64,000 bases of DNA from JADZAI01 sp046348585. GTDB taxonomy: Bacteria; Pseudomonadota; Alphaproteobacteria; Micropepsales; Micropepsaceae. The stretch's first letter is position 1. Each line of letters begins with the position of its first letter. Shown here piece after piece: positions 32,554 through 42,142 of the stretch. Below the pieces are notes generated by a model that saw nothing but the letters and a program-made list of their open reading frames with translations, was not told where the DNA came from and searched no databases. The stretch lies in assembly GCA_046348585.1 (NCBI GenBank), contig JAXMDZ010000001.1, forward strand, positions 434,001-498,000. Reading direction: 5' to 3'. The position numbers and the translations under genes are program-made.

Positions 32554-33612
32554 ATGACCAAAGACCTTAGTCCAAGCGCGGTAAATAATCAACAAAACGT
32601 TCATTCGCCAGAACGGCCGATCCGTCACATTGCCGTGGCCGGGGCCGGGGCCTGGGGCACGGCGCTCGCCCTGACCGCCCGCCGGGCCGGCCGGCAGGTC
32701 TCGCTGTGGGCCCGCGAGGCGGACGTCCGGGCCGCGATCTTCTCGGCCGGCGAGAACACCCCGTTCCTGCCGGGCGTCGCCCTGCCCGGCGACATCGCCG
32801 TGCTGGCCGATATCGAGGCGGCGGCCGAGGCCGACGCGATCCTGCTGGCGACCCCGGCGCAGCATCTGCGCGCCGCGCTGGAGCGGCTGGCCCCGGCGCT
32901 CAGGCCCGGCCAGCCGGTCGTCGTCTGCGCCAAGGGCCTGGAGCGCGGCAGCGACCTGCTGATGACCGAGGTGCTGCGCGAGGCGGCCCCCGGGGCGGCC
33001 GCGGCGATCCTGTCCGGCCCCTCCTTCGCCGAGGACGTGGCGGCCGGGCTGCCGACCGCGATCACTCTGGCGGCGGCCGATCTTGGCCTCGCCGAGCGGC
33101 TGGCGGCGGCGCTGGCGACCGGAACCTTCCGCCCCTATGCCAGCGGCGATCCGGCCGGGGCGGCGATCGGCGGGGCGGTGAAGAACGTGCTCGCCATCGC
33201 CTGCGGCGTCGCCGAGGGCAAGAGCTTCGGGGCGAGCGCCCGCGCCGCACTGATCGCTCGTGGCTTCGCCGAGATGCGCCGCTTCGCGGTCGCACTGGGC
33301 GCGCTGCCCGAAACGCTCAACGGCCTGTCGGGCCTCGGCGATCTGGTGCTGACCTGTTCAAGCGCCCAAAGCCGCAATTTCGCCTTCGGCCTGGCGCTGG
33401 GGCGCGGCGAGAGCCTCGCCGACGCCACCGCCCATGCGCGCGGCGTGGTCGAGGGCGCGGCGACGGCGCGGCCGGTGGTCGAACGGGCCGAGAGCCTGGG
33501 CGTCGCCATGCCGATCTCGGCCGCCATCGCGGCGCTGGTCGAGGGCGAGATCAAGGTCGATGCGGCGATCGCCGGTCTGCTCGCCCGGCCGCTGCGGATC
33601 GAGACCGAGTAG
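32554..33612 (+). CDS. gpsA: glycerol-3-phosphate dehydrogenase [NAD(P)+]
   Basis: 352 residues. It makes sn-glycerol 3-phosphate for phospholipids. Cofactor motif VAGAGAWGTALA, then NTPFLPGVALP, VVVCAKGLE, ILSGPSFAEDVA, catalytic GGAVKNVLAIACG and NGLSGLGDLVLTCSS. ATG 32554 is the only clear start, but the first 24 residues are unlike the family and their AT-rich coding stretch overlaps a possible promoter for the divergent TetR gene, so a non-standard later start cannot be excluded. Confidence 0.95.
   Translation: MTKDLSPSAVNNQQNVHSPERPIRHIAVAGAGAWGTALALTARRAGRQVSLWAREADVRAAIFSAGENTPFLPGVALPGDIAVLADIEAAAEADAILLATPAQHLRAALERLAPALRPGQPVVVCAKGLERGSDLLMTEVLREAAPGAAAAILSGPSFAEDVAAGLPTAITLAAADLGLAERLAAALATGTFRPYASGDPAGAAIGGAVKNVLAIACGVAEGKSFGASARAALIARGFAEMRRFAVALGALPETLNGLSGLGDLVLTCSSAQSRNFAFGLALGRGESLADATAHARGVVEGAATARPVVERAESLGVAMPISAAIAALVEGEIKVDAAIAGLLARPLRIETE
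32564..32592 (-). promoter_or_regulatory. candidate promoter of the TetR gene at 31856-32497
   Basis: Minus-strand TTGATT (complement of 32587-32592) and TAAGGT (complement of 32564-32569) with a 17-base spacer, about 65 bases upstream of the TetR ATG, inside the first codons called for gpsA. Confidence 0.4.
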
Positions 33613-33619
33613 CGAGGCT

Positions 33620-34054
33620 TCAGGCGAGGTCGAGCTGCTTCAGGATCGAGGCCTGGTCGAAATAGACCCGCTCGCAGACGATCCGCTCGCCGCCCGGCGG
33701 GAACAGGAAGAACGCCGCCATGCGCACGCGGAAGGCGCGCCCTGTCGGCGCGACGGTGCCCGTCGCCGTCTTCAGCGGACCCTTGTGCGTGCCGGTCAGC
33801 CAGAACTCGACGATGACCGCATCCTCGGCGTGGTGGATGGCGATGATCTCGTTGTCCTGATCGGGAAACGGCTCGCGCGAGACCTTGAAATAGCGCCGCA
33901 CCGCCTCGTCGCCGTCGAACACCGCGCCGGTGCCGATCAGCTCGTAGCGGGGGTGGTCGAAGGTCGCCATGGTCGCCTCGAAATCGAGGCGGCCTTCGGA
34001 GGCCATGTGTTCGCGCACGAGAGCTTCGCGGCGGGCGGTGAGCGCGTCGGTCAT
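33620..34054 (-). CDS. SnoaL/NTF2-like protein
   Basis: 144 residues from ATG 34054. The cone-shaped NTF2-like fold is suggested by an N-terminal helix pair (REALVREHMASEGRLDFEATMATF), HPRYELIGTG, FDGDEAVRRYFK, then beta strands HHAEDAVIVEFWLTGTHKGPL and GRAFRVRMAAFFLFPPGGERIVCERVYFD. This matches SnoaL-like ester-cyclase relatives. Without catalytic-residue evidence the substrate is open. Convergent with gpsA, 7 bases apart. Confidence 0.78.
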   Translation of the reverse strand: MTDALTARREALVREHMASEGRLDFEATMATFDHPRYELIGTGAVFDGDEAVRRYFKVSREPFPDQDNEIIAIHHAEDAVIVEFWLTGTHKGPLKTATGTVAPTGRAFRVRMAAFFLFPPGGERIVCERVYFDQASILKQLDLA

Positions 34055-34156
34055 GGCGTCATTGAGGCGGGAGCGGCGCGCCAAAGCAAGCGGATATACG
34101 CGGACGCCGCGGCGCGCTATTCGAGGGGCGCATCGCTTCGCCGGGAGGGCCTGTCC

Positions 34157-34456
34157 ATGCTGTTCGTCGTCTACAATCTCGACAAGCCGTTCTCGCACGG
34201 CCTGCGCGCCGTGACCCGCGACGAGCACCTGAAATACGTCGCCGCCGCGGGGCCAGCGGTGCGCATCGCCGGGCCGCTTCTGTCGGACGACGGCGAGAAG
34301 ATGGCCGGTTCGCTGCTGGTGCTGGAGATGGAAAGCCTGGAGGCCGCCCGCGCCTGGGCCGACAACGACCCTTATGCCAAGGCGGGGCTTTTCGAGATCT
34401 CGGACGTGAGGCCCTGGCGCTGGACCATCGCCGAGGGCGCGCCGCGGCAGGGTTGA
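34157..34456 (+). CDS. YciI-family protein
   Basis: 99 residues from ATG 34157, preceded by GGGAGGG. YciI pattern: LFVVYNLDKPF, RDEHLKYVAAAGPAVRIAGPLL, GSLLVLEMESLEAARAWADNDPYAKAGLFEISDVRPW, with the conserved His-Asp pair. The fold is ferredoxin-like; the function is not known for most members. First gene of a tight operon with EVE, Rieske and fRMsr genes. gpsA-YciI-EVE proximity recurs in alphaproteobacteria. Confidence 0.92.
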   Translation: MLFVVYNLDKPFSHGLRAVTRDEHLKYVAAAGPAVRIAGPLLSDDGEKMAGSLLVLEMESLEAARAWADNDPYAKAGLFEISDVRPWRWTIAEGAPRQG

Positions 34457-34460
34457 GGCG

Positions 34461-34883
34461 ATGGCCTGTTGGCTGATCAAGTCGGAGCCCGACGCCTGGA
34501 GCTGGGACCAGCAGGTGGCGCGCGGCAAGGCCGGCGAGCCGTGGAGCGGCGTGCGCAACCACACCGCCAAGCTGAACCTCATGAAGATGAAGCGCGGCGA
34601 GCGCGCCTTCTTCTATCACTCCAATGTCGGCAAGGAGATCGTCGGCATCTGCGAGGTGGCGCGGGAAGCCTATCCCGATCCGACCGCGCCGGAGGGTTCG
34701 CCCTGGGTGGTGTGCGATTTCGTCGCCGTCGCGCCGCTGGCGAAGCCCGTGACGCTGGAGGACGTGAAGGCGGAGCCGAAGCTGAAGGACATGCTGCTCA
34801 TCAACAATTCGCGCCTGTCGGTGCAGCCGGTCTCCGACGCCGAGTGGCGGACGATCTGCGCCATGGGCGGCGTCAAGCCGTGA
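34461..34883 (+). CDS. EVE-domain protein
   Basis: 140 residues forming a single EVE domain (PUA-like): CWLIKSEPDAWSW at the start, WSGVRNHTAKLNLMKMKRGERAFFYHSN, GICEVAREAYPDPTA, and VTLEDVKAEPKLKDMLLINNSRLSVQPVSD. The family (human THYN1) is predicted to bind modified bases, especially 5-methylcytosine derivatives, in DNA or RNA. Its stop overlaps the GTG of the Rieske gene by 4 bases. Confidence 0.93.
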   Translation: MACWLIKSEPDAWSWDQQVARGKAGEPWSGVRNHTAKLNLMKMKRGERAFFYHSNVGKEIVGICEVAREAYPDPTAPEGSPWVVCDFVAVAPLAKPVTLEDVKAEPKLKDMLLINNSRLSVQPVSDAEWRTICAMGGVKP

Positions 34884-35197
34884 CGCGGCTCTGCCGTCTC
34901 GCCGATCTGGAGCCGACCGGCGCCAAGGGCGTGACGCTGGAGGGCGGGCGCGAGATCGTCGTGGTGGCGACGGCGGACGGGCCGCGCGCCTATCTCAACG
35001 CCTGTCCGCACAACGGCGTGACACTGGAGACCTTCCCCGACCGCTTCCTCAACGTCGGGCGCAGCGAACTCATCTGCTCGATGCACGGCGCGCGCTTTCT
35101 GGTGGGCGACGGGCTCTGCGTCTCGGGGCCATGCCTCGGGCGCTCGCTCGCCCGCGTCGCGGTGGTGCTTGACGGCGACGCCGTGATGCTGGCCTGA
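34880..35197 (+). CDS. small Rieske [2Fe-2S] protein
   Basis: 105 residues from GTG 34880. The cluster motifs are CPHNGV (C-x-H) and CSMHGARF (C-x2-H), followed by the GDGLCVSGPCLG loop, as in soluble Rieske ferredoxins. A short beta-sandwich with no membrane helix, so cytoplasmic electron carrier or regulatory subunit. No oxygenase partner is adjacent. Translationally coupled to the EVE gene; the fRMsr gene begins 6 bases later. Confidence 0.88.
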   Translation: MTRLCRLADLEPTGAKGVTLEGGREIVVVATADGPRAYLNACPHNGVTLETFPDRFLNVGRSELICSMHGARFLVGDGLCVSGPCLGRSLARVAVVLDGDAVMLA

Positions 35198-35203
35198 AGC
35201 GCC

Positions 35204-35710
35204 ATGTTCGAATCCGGCGGCCGTCCCGAGGGGACGAAGAAGGACATCTACGAGGAACTGGCGCGGCAGGCGTCCGGCCTTTTCCATGGCGAGCGCGACG
35301 CCATCGCCAATGCCGCCAATCTGGCGGCGCTGATCGCCTGGGGCCTCGCCGATCTCAACTGGGCGGGATTCTATATCCTGCGCGGGGATGAGCTGGTGCT
35401 GGGTCCGTTCGTCGGCAAGCCCGCCTGCGTGCGGATCGCACTGGGGCGCGGCGTCTGCGGCACGGCGGCGGCGGAGCGGCGAAGCGTGCTGGTCGAGGAC
35501 GTCCACGCCTTTCCCGGTCACATCGCCTGCGACGCGGCCTCGGCGAGCGAACTGGTGGTGCCGCTGATCCGCGGCGGCGGCCTCGTGGGCGTGCTCGATC
35601 TCGACAGTCCGCTCAAGGGCCGCTTCGACGCCGAGGACCGGGACGGCTGCGAGGCGCTGGCCCGGCTCTATCTCGCGGCCAGCGACCCGTTCCATGCGGG
35701 CCTCGCCTAG
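35204..35710 (+). CDS. GAF-domain free methionine-R-sulfoxide reductase
   Basis: 168 residues, one GAF domain with the fRMsr signature: LADLNWAGFYILRGDELVLGPFVGKPACVRIALGRGVCGTAA and VHAFPGHIACDAASASELVVPL. The three Cys of the catalytic/resolving set are present (PACVRI, GVCGTA, HIACDA). It reduces free Met-R-sulfoxide, probably with thioredoxin. Last gene of the YciI-EVE-Rieske-fRMsr operon, ending one base before the convergent creatininase-family gene. Confidence 0.9.
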   Translation: MFESGGRPEGTKKDIYEELARQASGLFHGERDAIANAANLAALIAWGLADLNWAGFYILRGDELVLGPFVGKPACVRIALGRGVCGTAAAERRSVLVEDVHAFPGHIACDAASASELVVPLIRGGGLVGVLDLDSPLKGRFDAEDRDGCEALARLYLAASDPFHAGLA

Positions 35711-36460
35711 CTAGTCCGCCGCGAGGAAGCGCCCGTAATCGGCGATCAGCGCCTTGGCGGCGGCGGCGATGATGCGCTCGCCCTTTTCCGGCGTCGCCTG
35801 CGACGGGTCGGAGCCGATGCGCCCGTCGGGGAAACGGCGGCGATAGTCGTCGGCGTCGAGGATCGGGCCGGTCGGGGCGATCTTCGGGCTCATCTCGACC
35901 CGCTTGATGGCCTCGGGGTAGGCGGCATAGGTGACCGAGACTTCCGAGGCGGTGGCGTGGCTGCCCTCGCCGACCGGGAACAGCTCGCGGCAGAGTTCGC
36001 CGACGCCGGAAAGCTCCCACCAATTGCGCAGCGTGCAGCGCACCGGCGCGGCGTTCGCGCCTGTCCGCTTCAGGCTGACATCGGCATAGATCTCGCTGAA
36101 GGCGGCGGTGATGGTGGCGACGTTTCCGCCATGGCCGTTGAACCAGTAGATCTTCTCGAAGCCGTGGCGGTTGAGGCTGGCGGTCCAGTCGTGGATCGCG
36201 GCGATCATCGTGGAGGGGCGCAGCGAGATCGTGCCCGCGAAGCCGAGGTGATGCTGTGCCTGGCCGACATTGAAGGTGGGGCCGACCAGAAAACCCGCCT
36301 CGTCGCCCGCCCGTTTCGCGATGACTTCCGGGCAGAGCGCGTCGGTGCCGAGCAGGCCGTTCGGCCCGTGCTGCTCGGTCGAGCCGATGGGCACCACGAT
36401 GCCCTTCGACGTCTTCAGATAGGCGTCGATCTCCATCCACGAGGATTGGTGCAATTGCAT
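35711..36460 (-). CDS. creatininase-family amidohydrolase
   Basis: 249 residues. Metal-site motifs of the creatininase fold: PIGSTEQHGPNG (Glu, His), LGTDALC (Asp), WFNGHGGN (His) and SHATASEVS (Glu). The family includes creatininase, MftE-like peptidases and FAPy deformylase-like enzymes; none of these is pinned down here. No secretion signal. Convergent to and directly abutting the fRMsr gene. Confidence 0.88.
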   Translation of the reverse strand: MQLHQSSWMEIDAYLKTSKGIVVPIGSTEQHGPNGLLGTDALCPEVIAKRAGDEAGFLVGPTFNVGQAQHHLGFAGTISLRPSTMIAAIHDWTASLNRHGFEKIYWFNGHGGNVATITAAFSEIYADVSLKRTGANAAPVRCTLRNWWELSGVGELCRELFPVGEGSHATASEVSVTYAAYPEAIKRVEMSPKIAPTGPILDADDYRRRFPDGRIGSDPSQATPEKGERIIAAAAKALIADYGRFLAAD

Positions 36461-36522
36461 GGGCGTCCCGGACCTTTGTCGGGGCTCAGCTTAGTGCCCC
36501 GCCGGGCGGCGCGCGAGAGTCC

Positions 36523-38457
36523 TTATGGCCCGAGCTTCACGCCATAGACGTCGAAGCCTTCGGCGTTGGTCTCGATCCTGGTCAGCCGCTTGTCGGCGGC
36601 GGCGAGCGCCGCGCCGCCGGGTCCGATTTCGATGCGGATGTCGGGCGGACCGTTGGGGCCGTCCGGCACCGGCGCGAAGCTCCACACCGGCGTGTTGTCG
36701 GGCACGATCTCGCCCTTGGCGCGGATATAGTCGATGAGGATCTCGCGGTTGGTTTCCGGCGCGATCAGCGCGACCGCCGAACCGTCCATGCGCGGGAACT
36801 CGCCGCCCCCATTGGCGCGGTAATTGTTGGTGATGACGAGATAGTCCTTGGTCTCGTCCAGCGGCGCGCCGCCGATCCGGATGTCGCCGACCCGCCAGGC
36901 GTTCGGGTTCTCGATCGACGGCTCGCGGCCGTAGCGCGCGGGCTTGGTCACGTCGATCGTGTAGGTGAGGCCGAACAGGATGTCGAAATTATAGGCCGGC
37001 ATGTTGCCGATCAGCGGCTGCGGTCCGGTCTTGGCGGGGTCGATCTGGTTGAAGAGGCGCGCCGCCTTTTCCAGATATTCGCGCACCTCCGCGCCGTTCA
37101 GCTTCACGATCGCCAGCATGTTCGGATAGATGTAGAGATCGGCCGCGTCCTTGATGGCGATGGGGCCGGCCTTCACGTCGGTGTAATAGTCCGGACCCGG
37201 ACGGCCGCCGACCCGGAAGGGCGCGACCGCCGAGAGCAGCGGCAGGCCCTCATAGGGCGTGCCCTTGACCAGCTTCTGCGCATAGCCGAGCTGCGCCTCG
37301 GCGACGAGCCTCAGCGCCGCGGTGTCGCCGAGCAGCGCCAGATAGGTGTTGAACGGCCCCTTGGCCTCGCCGATCGGCGCGCGGATATAGGCGAGCGTCG
37401 CGTCGGTCCAGTCCTTCAGCGCCTCGGTGATCTTCGGGTCGGCGGGCAGCCGCGCCTTGCCCTTCTCGGCGACCGGGCGCGCTTCGGCATGGCCGTCCTT
37501 GACCGCCCACTTGCCCGAGGAATCCTCCAGCGTCAGGTCGATGACGCCGAGGTGGCTGCCGAACGAGCCGGCCATCACATAGGGCTTGCCGTCGATCGTG
37601 CCGCGCGAAAGGTCCGCGCCCGGCAGGCTTTCATAGTCCTTGCCCGGAAAGACCCGGTGCGAGTGGCCGGTCACCACCGCATCGACGCCCGGAACCTTCG
37701 CCAGATAGTAGGCGAAGTTCTCGTCCATGCCCTGACGCGGCTGGGCGCTGATCCCGGCATGGGCGAGCACGACGATGATGTCGGCGCCCTGTTCCTTGAG
37801 CTTGGGGATTTCGCGTTCGACCGCCTCGACCGCGTCGCCGGTCGTCAGCTTGCCGGTCAGCTTGTCCTTGTCCCAGTTCATGATCTGCGGCGTCAGCACG
37901 CCGATGACGCCGATCTTCACCTGGCGCTCCGCGCCGCTGTCGTCCTTGAACGTCTTGTCGAGGATCAGCGAGGCGGGGAACAGCGTCTCGCCCGCCGTGC
38001 CGTCGGCTTTGAGCCGATAGACATTGCCCGCCAGCATCGGAAAATTGGGGCCGATCTCGGCGCGCTCCAGCAGTTCCAGCCCGTAGTTGAATTCGTGGTT
38101 GCCGGCGACCGAAACGTCGTAGCCCATCAGGTTCATCGCCACATAGGCGGGGTGCAGCTCGCCGTCCTTCAGCGGCCGCACGCGGGCCGCCACGTCGCCC
38201 ATCGGCGAGCCCTGCAGCAGATCGCCGTTATCGACCAGGATCGTGTTGGGATTTTCGGCCCGCGCTTCGGCGATCAGCGCCGCCGTGCGGTTGAGGCCGA
38301 TGGACTCGTCGGCCTCGTCGCGGACGAAATCGTAGTCCACCAGGTTCATGTGGACGTCGGTGGTGGAGAGCACCCGCAGCTTCAATTCGGCGGCGGGGGC
38401 GGCCCCGGTCAGCAGCGAAACGAGCGCGGCGAGGACAAAGGGACGCGAGAAGCGCAT
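36523..38457 (-). CDS. periplasmic 2',3'-cyclic-nucleotide phosphodiesterase/5'-nucleotidase family
   Basis: 644 residues with a signal peptide ending near AAPAAE. Calcineurin-like N-terminal domain: LSTTDVHMNL, DNGDLLQGSP, VAGNHEFNYG, VVLAHAGIS and VTGHSHRVFPG provide the two-metal ligands. C-terminal nucleotide-binding domain: PFRVGGRPGPDYYTDV, DLYIYPNMLAIVKLNG, and TNNYRANGGGEFP. This layout and length fit CpdB-type enzymes that salvage extracellular nucleotides. Divergent from the CoA-transferase gene. Confidence 0.92.
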   Translation of the reverse strand: MRFSRPFVLAALVSLLTGAAPAAELKLRVLSTTDVHMNLVDYDFVRDEADESIGLNRTAALIAEARAENPNTILVDNGDLLQGSPMGDVAARVRPLKDGELHPAYVAMNLMGYDVSVAGNHEFNYGLELLERAEIGPNFPMLAGNVYRLKADGTAGETLFPASLILDKTFKDDSGAERQVKIGVIGVLTPQIMNWDKDKLTGKLTTGDAVEAVEREIPKLKEQGADIIVVLAHAGISAQPRQGMDENFAYYLAKVPGVDAVVTGHSHRVFPGKDYESLPGADLSRGTIDGKPYVMAGSFGSHLGVIDLTLEDSSGKWAVKDGHAEARPVAEKGKARLPADPKITEALKDWTDATLAYIRAPIGEAKGPFNTYLALLGDTAALRLVAEAQLGYAQKLVKGTPYEGLPLLSAVAPFRVGGRPGPDYYTDVKAGPIAIKDAADLYIYPNMLAIVKLNGAEVREYLEKAARLFNQIDPAKTGPQPLIGNMPAYNFDILFGLTYTIDVTKPARYGREPSIENPNAWRVGDIRIGGAPLDETKDYLVITNNYRANGGGEFPRMDGSAVALIAPETNREILIDYIRAKGEIVPDNTPVWSFAPVPDGPNGPPDIRIEIGPGGAALAAADKRLTRIETNAEGFDVYGVKLGP

Positions 38458-38539
38458 GGACGGACCTTCGGCTGGGCCTTGCCCCTGCGGCGGGGCGGCG
38501 ACATGGTGCTTCCATACACCGCAACCCTGTGACAGCGCC

Positions 38540-39709
38540 ATGACCGACAAGACCGAAGCCGGACCGCTCGCCGGCATCCGCATCCTCGACCTGACGCAGT
38601 ATGTGCTGGGGCCGTTTGCAACCCAGACGCTGGGCGATCTGGGGGCCGACGTCATCAAGATCGAGGAGCCGGGCGGCGACCGCCAGCGCAAGGGCACCGG
38701 CAAGACCGCCCCCGCCCCGGACCTGTCGGCCCTGTTCGTGGAGATCAACCGCAACAAGCGTTCGGTCGTACTGGACCTGAAGACCCCGGAGGGGCAGGCC
38801 GACCTCAAGGCGCTGGTGAAGACCGCCGACGTCTTCATCCACAATATGCGCCCTGCCTCGATCGACCGCCTCGGCTTCGGCTACGAGGCGGTGAAGGCGA
38901 TCCATCCCGACATCGTCTATGTCGTCGCCATGGGCTACGGCTCGGACGGGCCTTATGCCGGGCGTCAGGCCTTCGACGATCTGATCCAGGGGGCCTCGGG
39001 GGCCTGCGACCTGCTGCCCTATTACGACGGCGACGAGGCGCTGCGCCCGCTGCCCTCGATCATCGCCGACAAGACCTGCGGCCTCTATGCGGCGATCGCC
39101 ACCCAGGCGGCGCTGCTGCACCGCGCCCGCACCGGCGAGGGCCAGTATGTCGAGGTGCCGATGCTGGAGACCTTCACCGGCTTCATCCTCGCCGAGCACC
39201 TGCACGGGCAGAGCTTCGTGCCGGCCCGCGGCGGTTTTGGCCACCCGACCACCGTCACCCCGCACCGCCGCCCGGTCGAGACCAAGGACGGGCATATCGT
39301 GATCATGCCGGCGAGCCAGGAGACGGCCAGGCGCTTCCTGGAGCTCGGCGGTTTCGAGGACCCCTACAATTCGCCGCGCTATCTGGAGGCCGAGAGCGGC
39401 AAGGCCCGGGTCGCCGTCTATTACGCGATGCTGGCCGAGGCGGCGCGGACCCGCACGACCGAGGAGTGGCTGGAGATCTGCGCCGAGGCCTCGATCCCGG
39501 CGATGCGGGCGAACCGGCTGGACGAGGTCTTCGAGGACCCACATTTCAAGGCGACCGGCTTCTTCGAGACGCGGGCCCTGCCGGGCGGCGCGGGCGATTA
39601 TCGCGCCATGAAGCCGGGGCTGAAATTCTCCGCGACGCCGGCCGGGATCAGGCGCGATCCGCCGCGCCTCGGCCAGGACACCGACGAGGTGCTGGCGGCG
39701 ATCCGCTAG
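38540..39709 (+). CDS. CaiB/BaiF-type (family III) CoA transferase
   Basis: 389 residues from ATG 38540. Characteristic segments: LAGIRILDLTQYVLGPFATQTLGDLGADVIKIEEPGGD, NRNKRSVVLDLKT, AMGYGSDGPYAGRQAFDDLIQGASG with the conserved catalytic Asp, and HPTTVTPHRR. Family members move CoA between carboxylic acids; the acids here are unknown. Its last four bases overlap the convergent gene at 39706. It fits the window's acyl-CoA theme. Confidence 0.92.
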   Translation: MTDKTEAGPLAGIRILDLTQYVLGPFATQTLGDLGADVIKIEEPGGDRQRKGTGKTAPAPDLSALFVEINRNKRSVVLDLKTPEGQADLKALVKTADVFIHNMRPASIDRLGFGYEAVKAIHPDIVYVVAMGYGSDGPYAGRQAFDDLIQGASGACDLLPYYDGDEALRPLPSIIADKTCGLYAAIATQAALLHRARTGEGQYVEVPMLETFTGFILAEHLHGQSFVPARGGFGHPTTVTPHRRPVETKDGHIVIMPASQETARRFLELGGFEDPYNSPRYLEAESGKARVAVYYAMLAEAARTRTTEEWLEICAEASIPAMRANRLDEVFEDPHFKATGFFETRALPGGAGDYRAMKPGLKFSATPAGIRRDPPRLGQDTDEVLAAIR

Positions 39710-40077
39710 CGCGGCGCGCCGAGCCAGGCCTCGCAGGCGGCGACCGAGGCGTCGAGATCGGCGGGCGTCACCGTGCCGGCGGCGAGGCCGGCGAACCAGG
39801 CGTCCATGGCGCGCTTCAGGTCGGCCTCCATGCCGGCCTTGTCCTTGCCGATCGCCTGTCCGGCCGCGCCGATCATCGTCAGCAGCGGCGGAATCTGGGC
39901 GCCGCGCCGCGCCTCGCGCGCCCGGTCGCCGCGCGCCGTCGCTTGCGAGCGGTCCTGCTCGTAGGCGACATAGCAGGTGACGAGATCGGCGTAGTTCTGC
40001 GCCGGATCGGGGGCGGCGGCGATCTGCGCCCGGGCGGGCGCAGCGAGCAGAAGGACAAGGGCGACGGCGGCGCGCAT
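39706..40077 (-). CDS. small secreted helical protein, unknown
   Basis: 123 residues from ATG 40077, which leaves a clean signal peptide (MRAAVALVLLLAAPARAQ); a longer frame to 40146 would bury it. The mature part is mostly helical, with two Cys (VTCYVAYEQ and VAACEAWLG) likely to form a disulfide and a charged RGDRAREARRGAQ stretch. No family recognised. It lies between the CoA-transferase gene (convergent) and acs (divergent). Confidence 0.65.
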   Translation of the reverse strand: MRAAVALVLLLAAPARAQIAAAPDPAQNYADLVTCYVAYEQDRSQATARGDRAREARRGAQIPPLLTMIGAAGQAIGKDKAGMEADLKRAMDAWFAGLAAGTVTPADLDASVAACEAWLGAPR

Positions 40078-40202
40078 GAGCCAACCTGTGCGCGAAAGGG
40101 TTGAAGATGCGTTGCGGTTGAAGGCGGCGCGCGACCTTCCTAGCATGGCGGCGACAGCATCGAGGCCGGGCGGCGAACGCCCCGGCGAAACGAGGACGCG
40201 CC

Positions 40203-42140
<1,938 letters not shown>

Positions 42141-42142
42141 CC

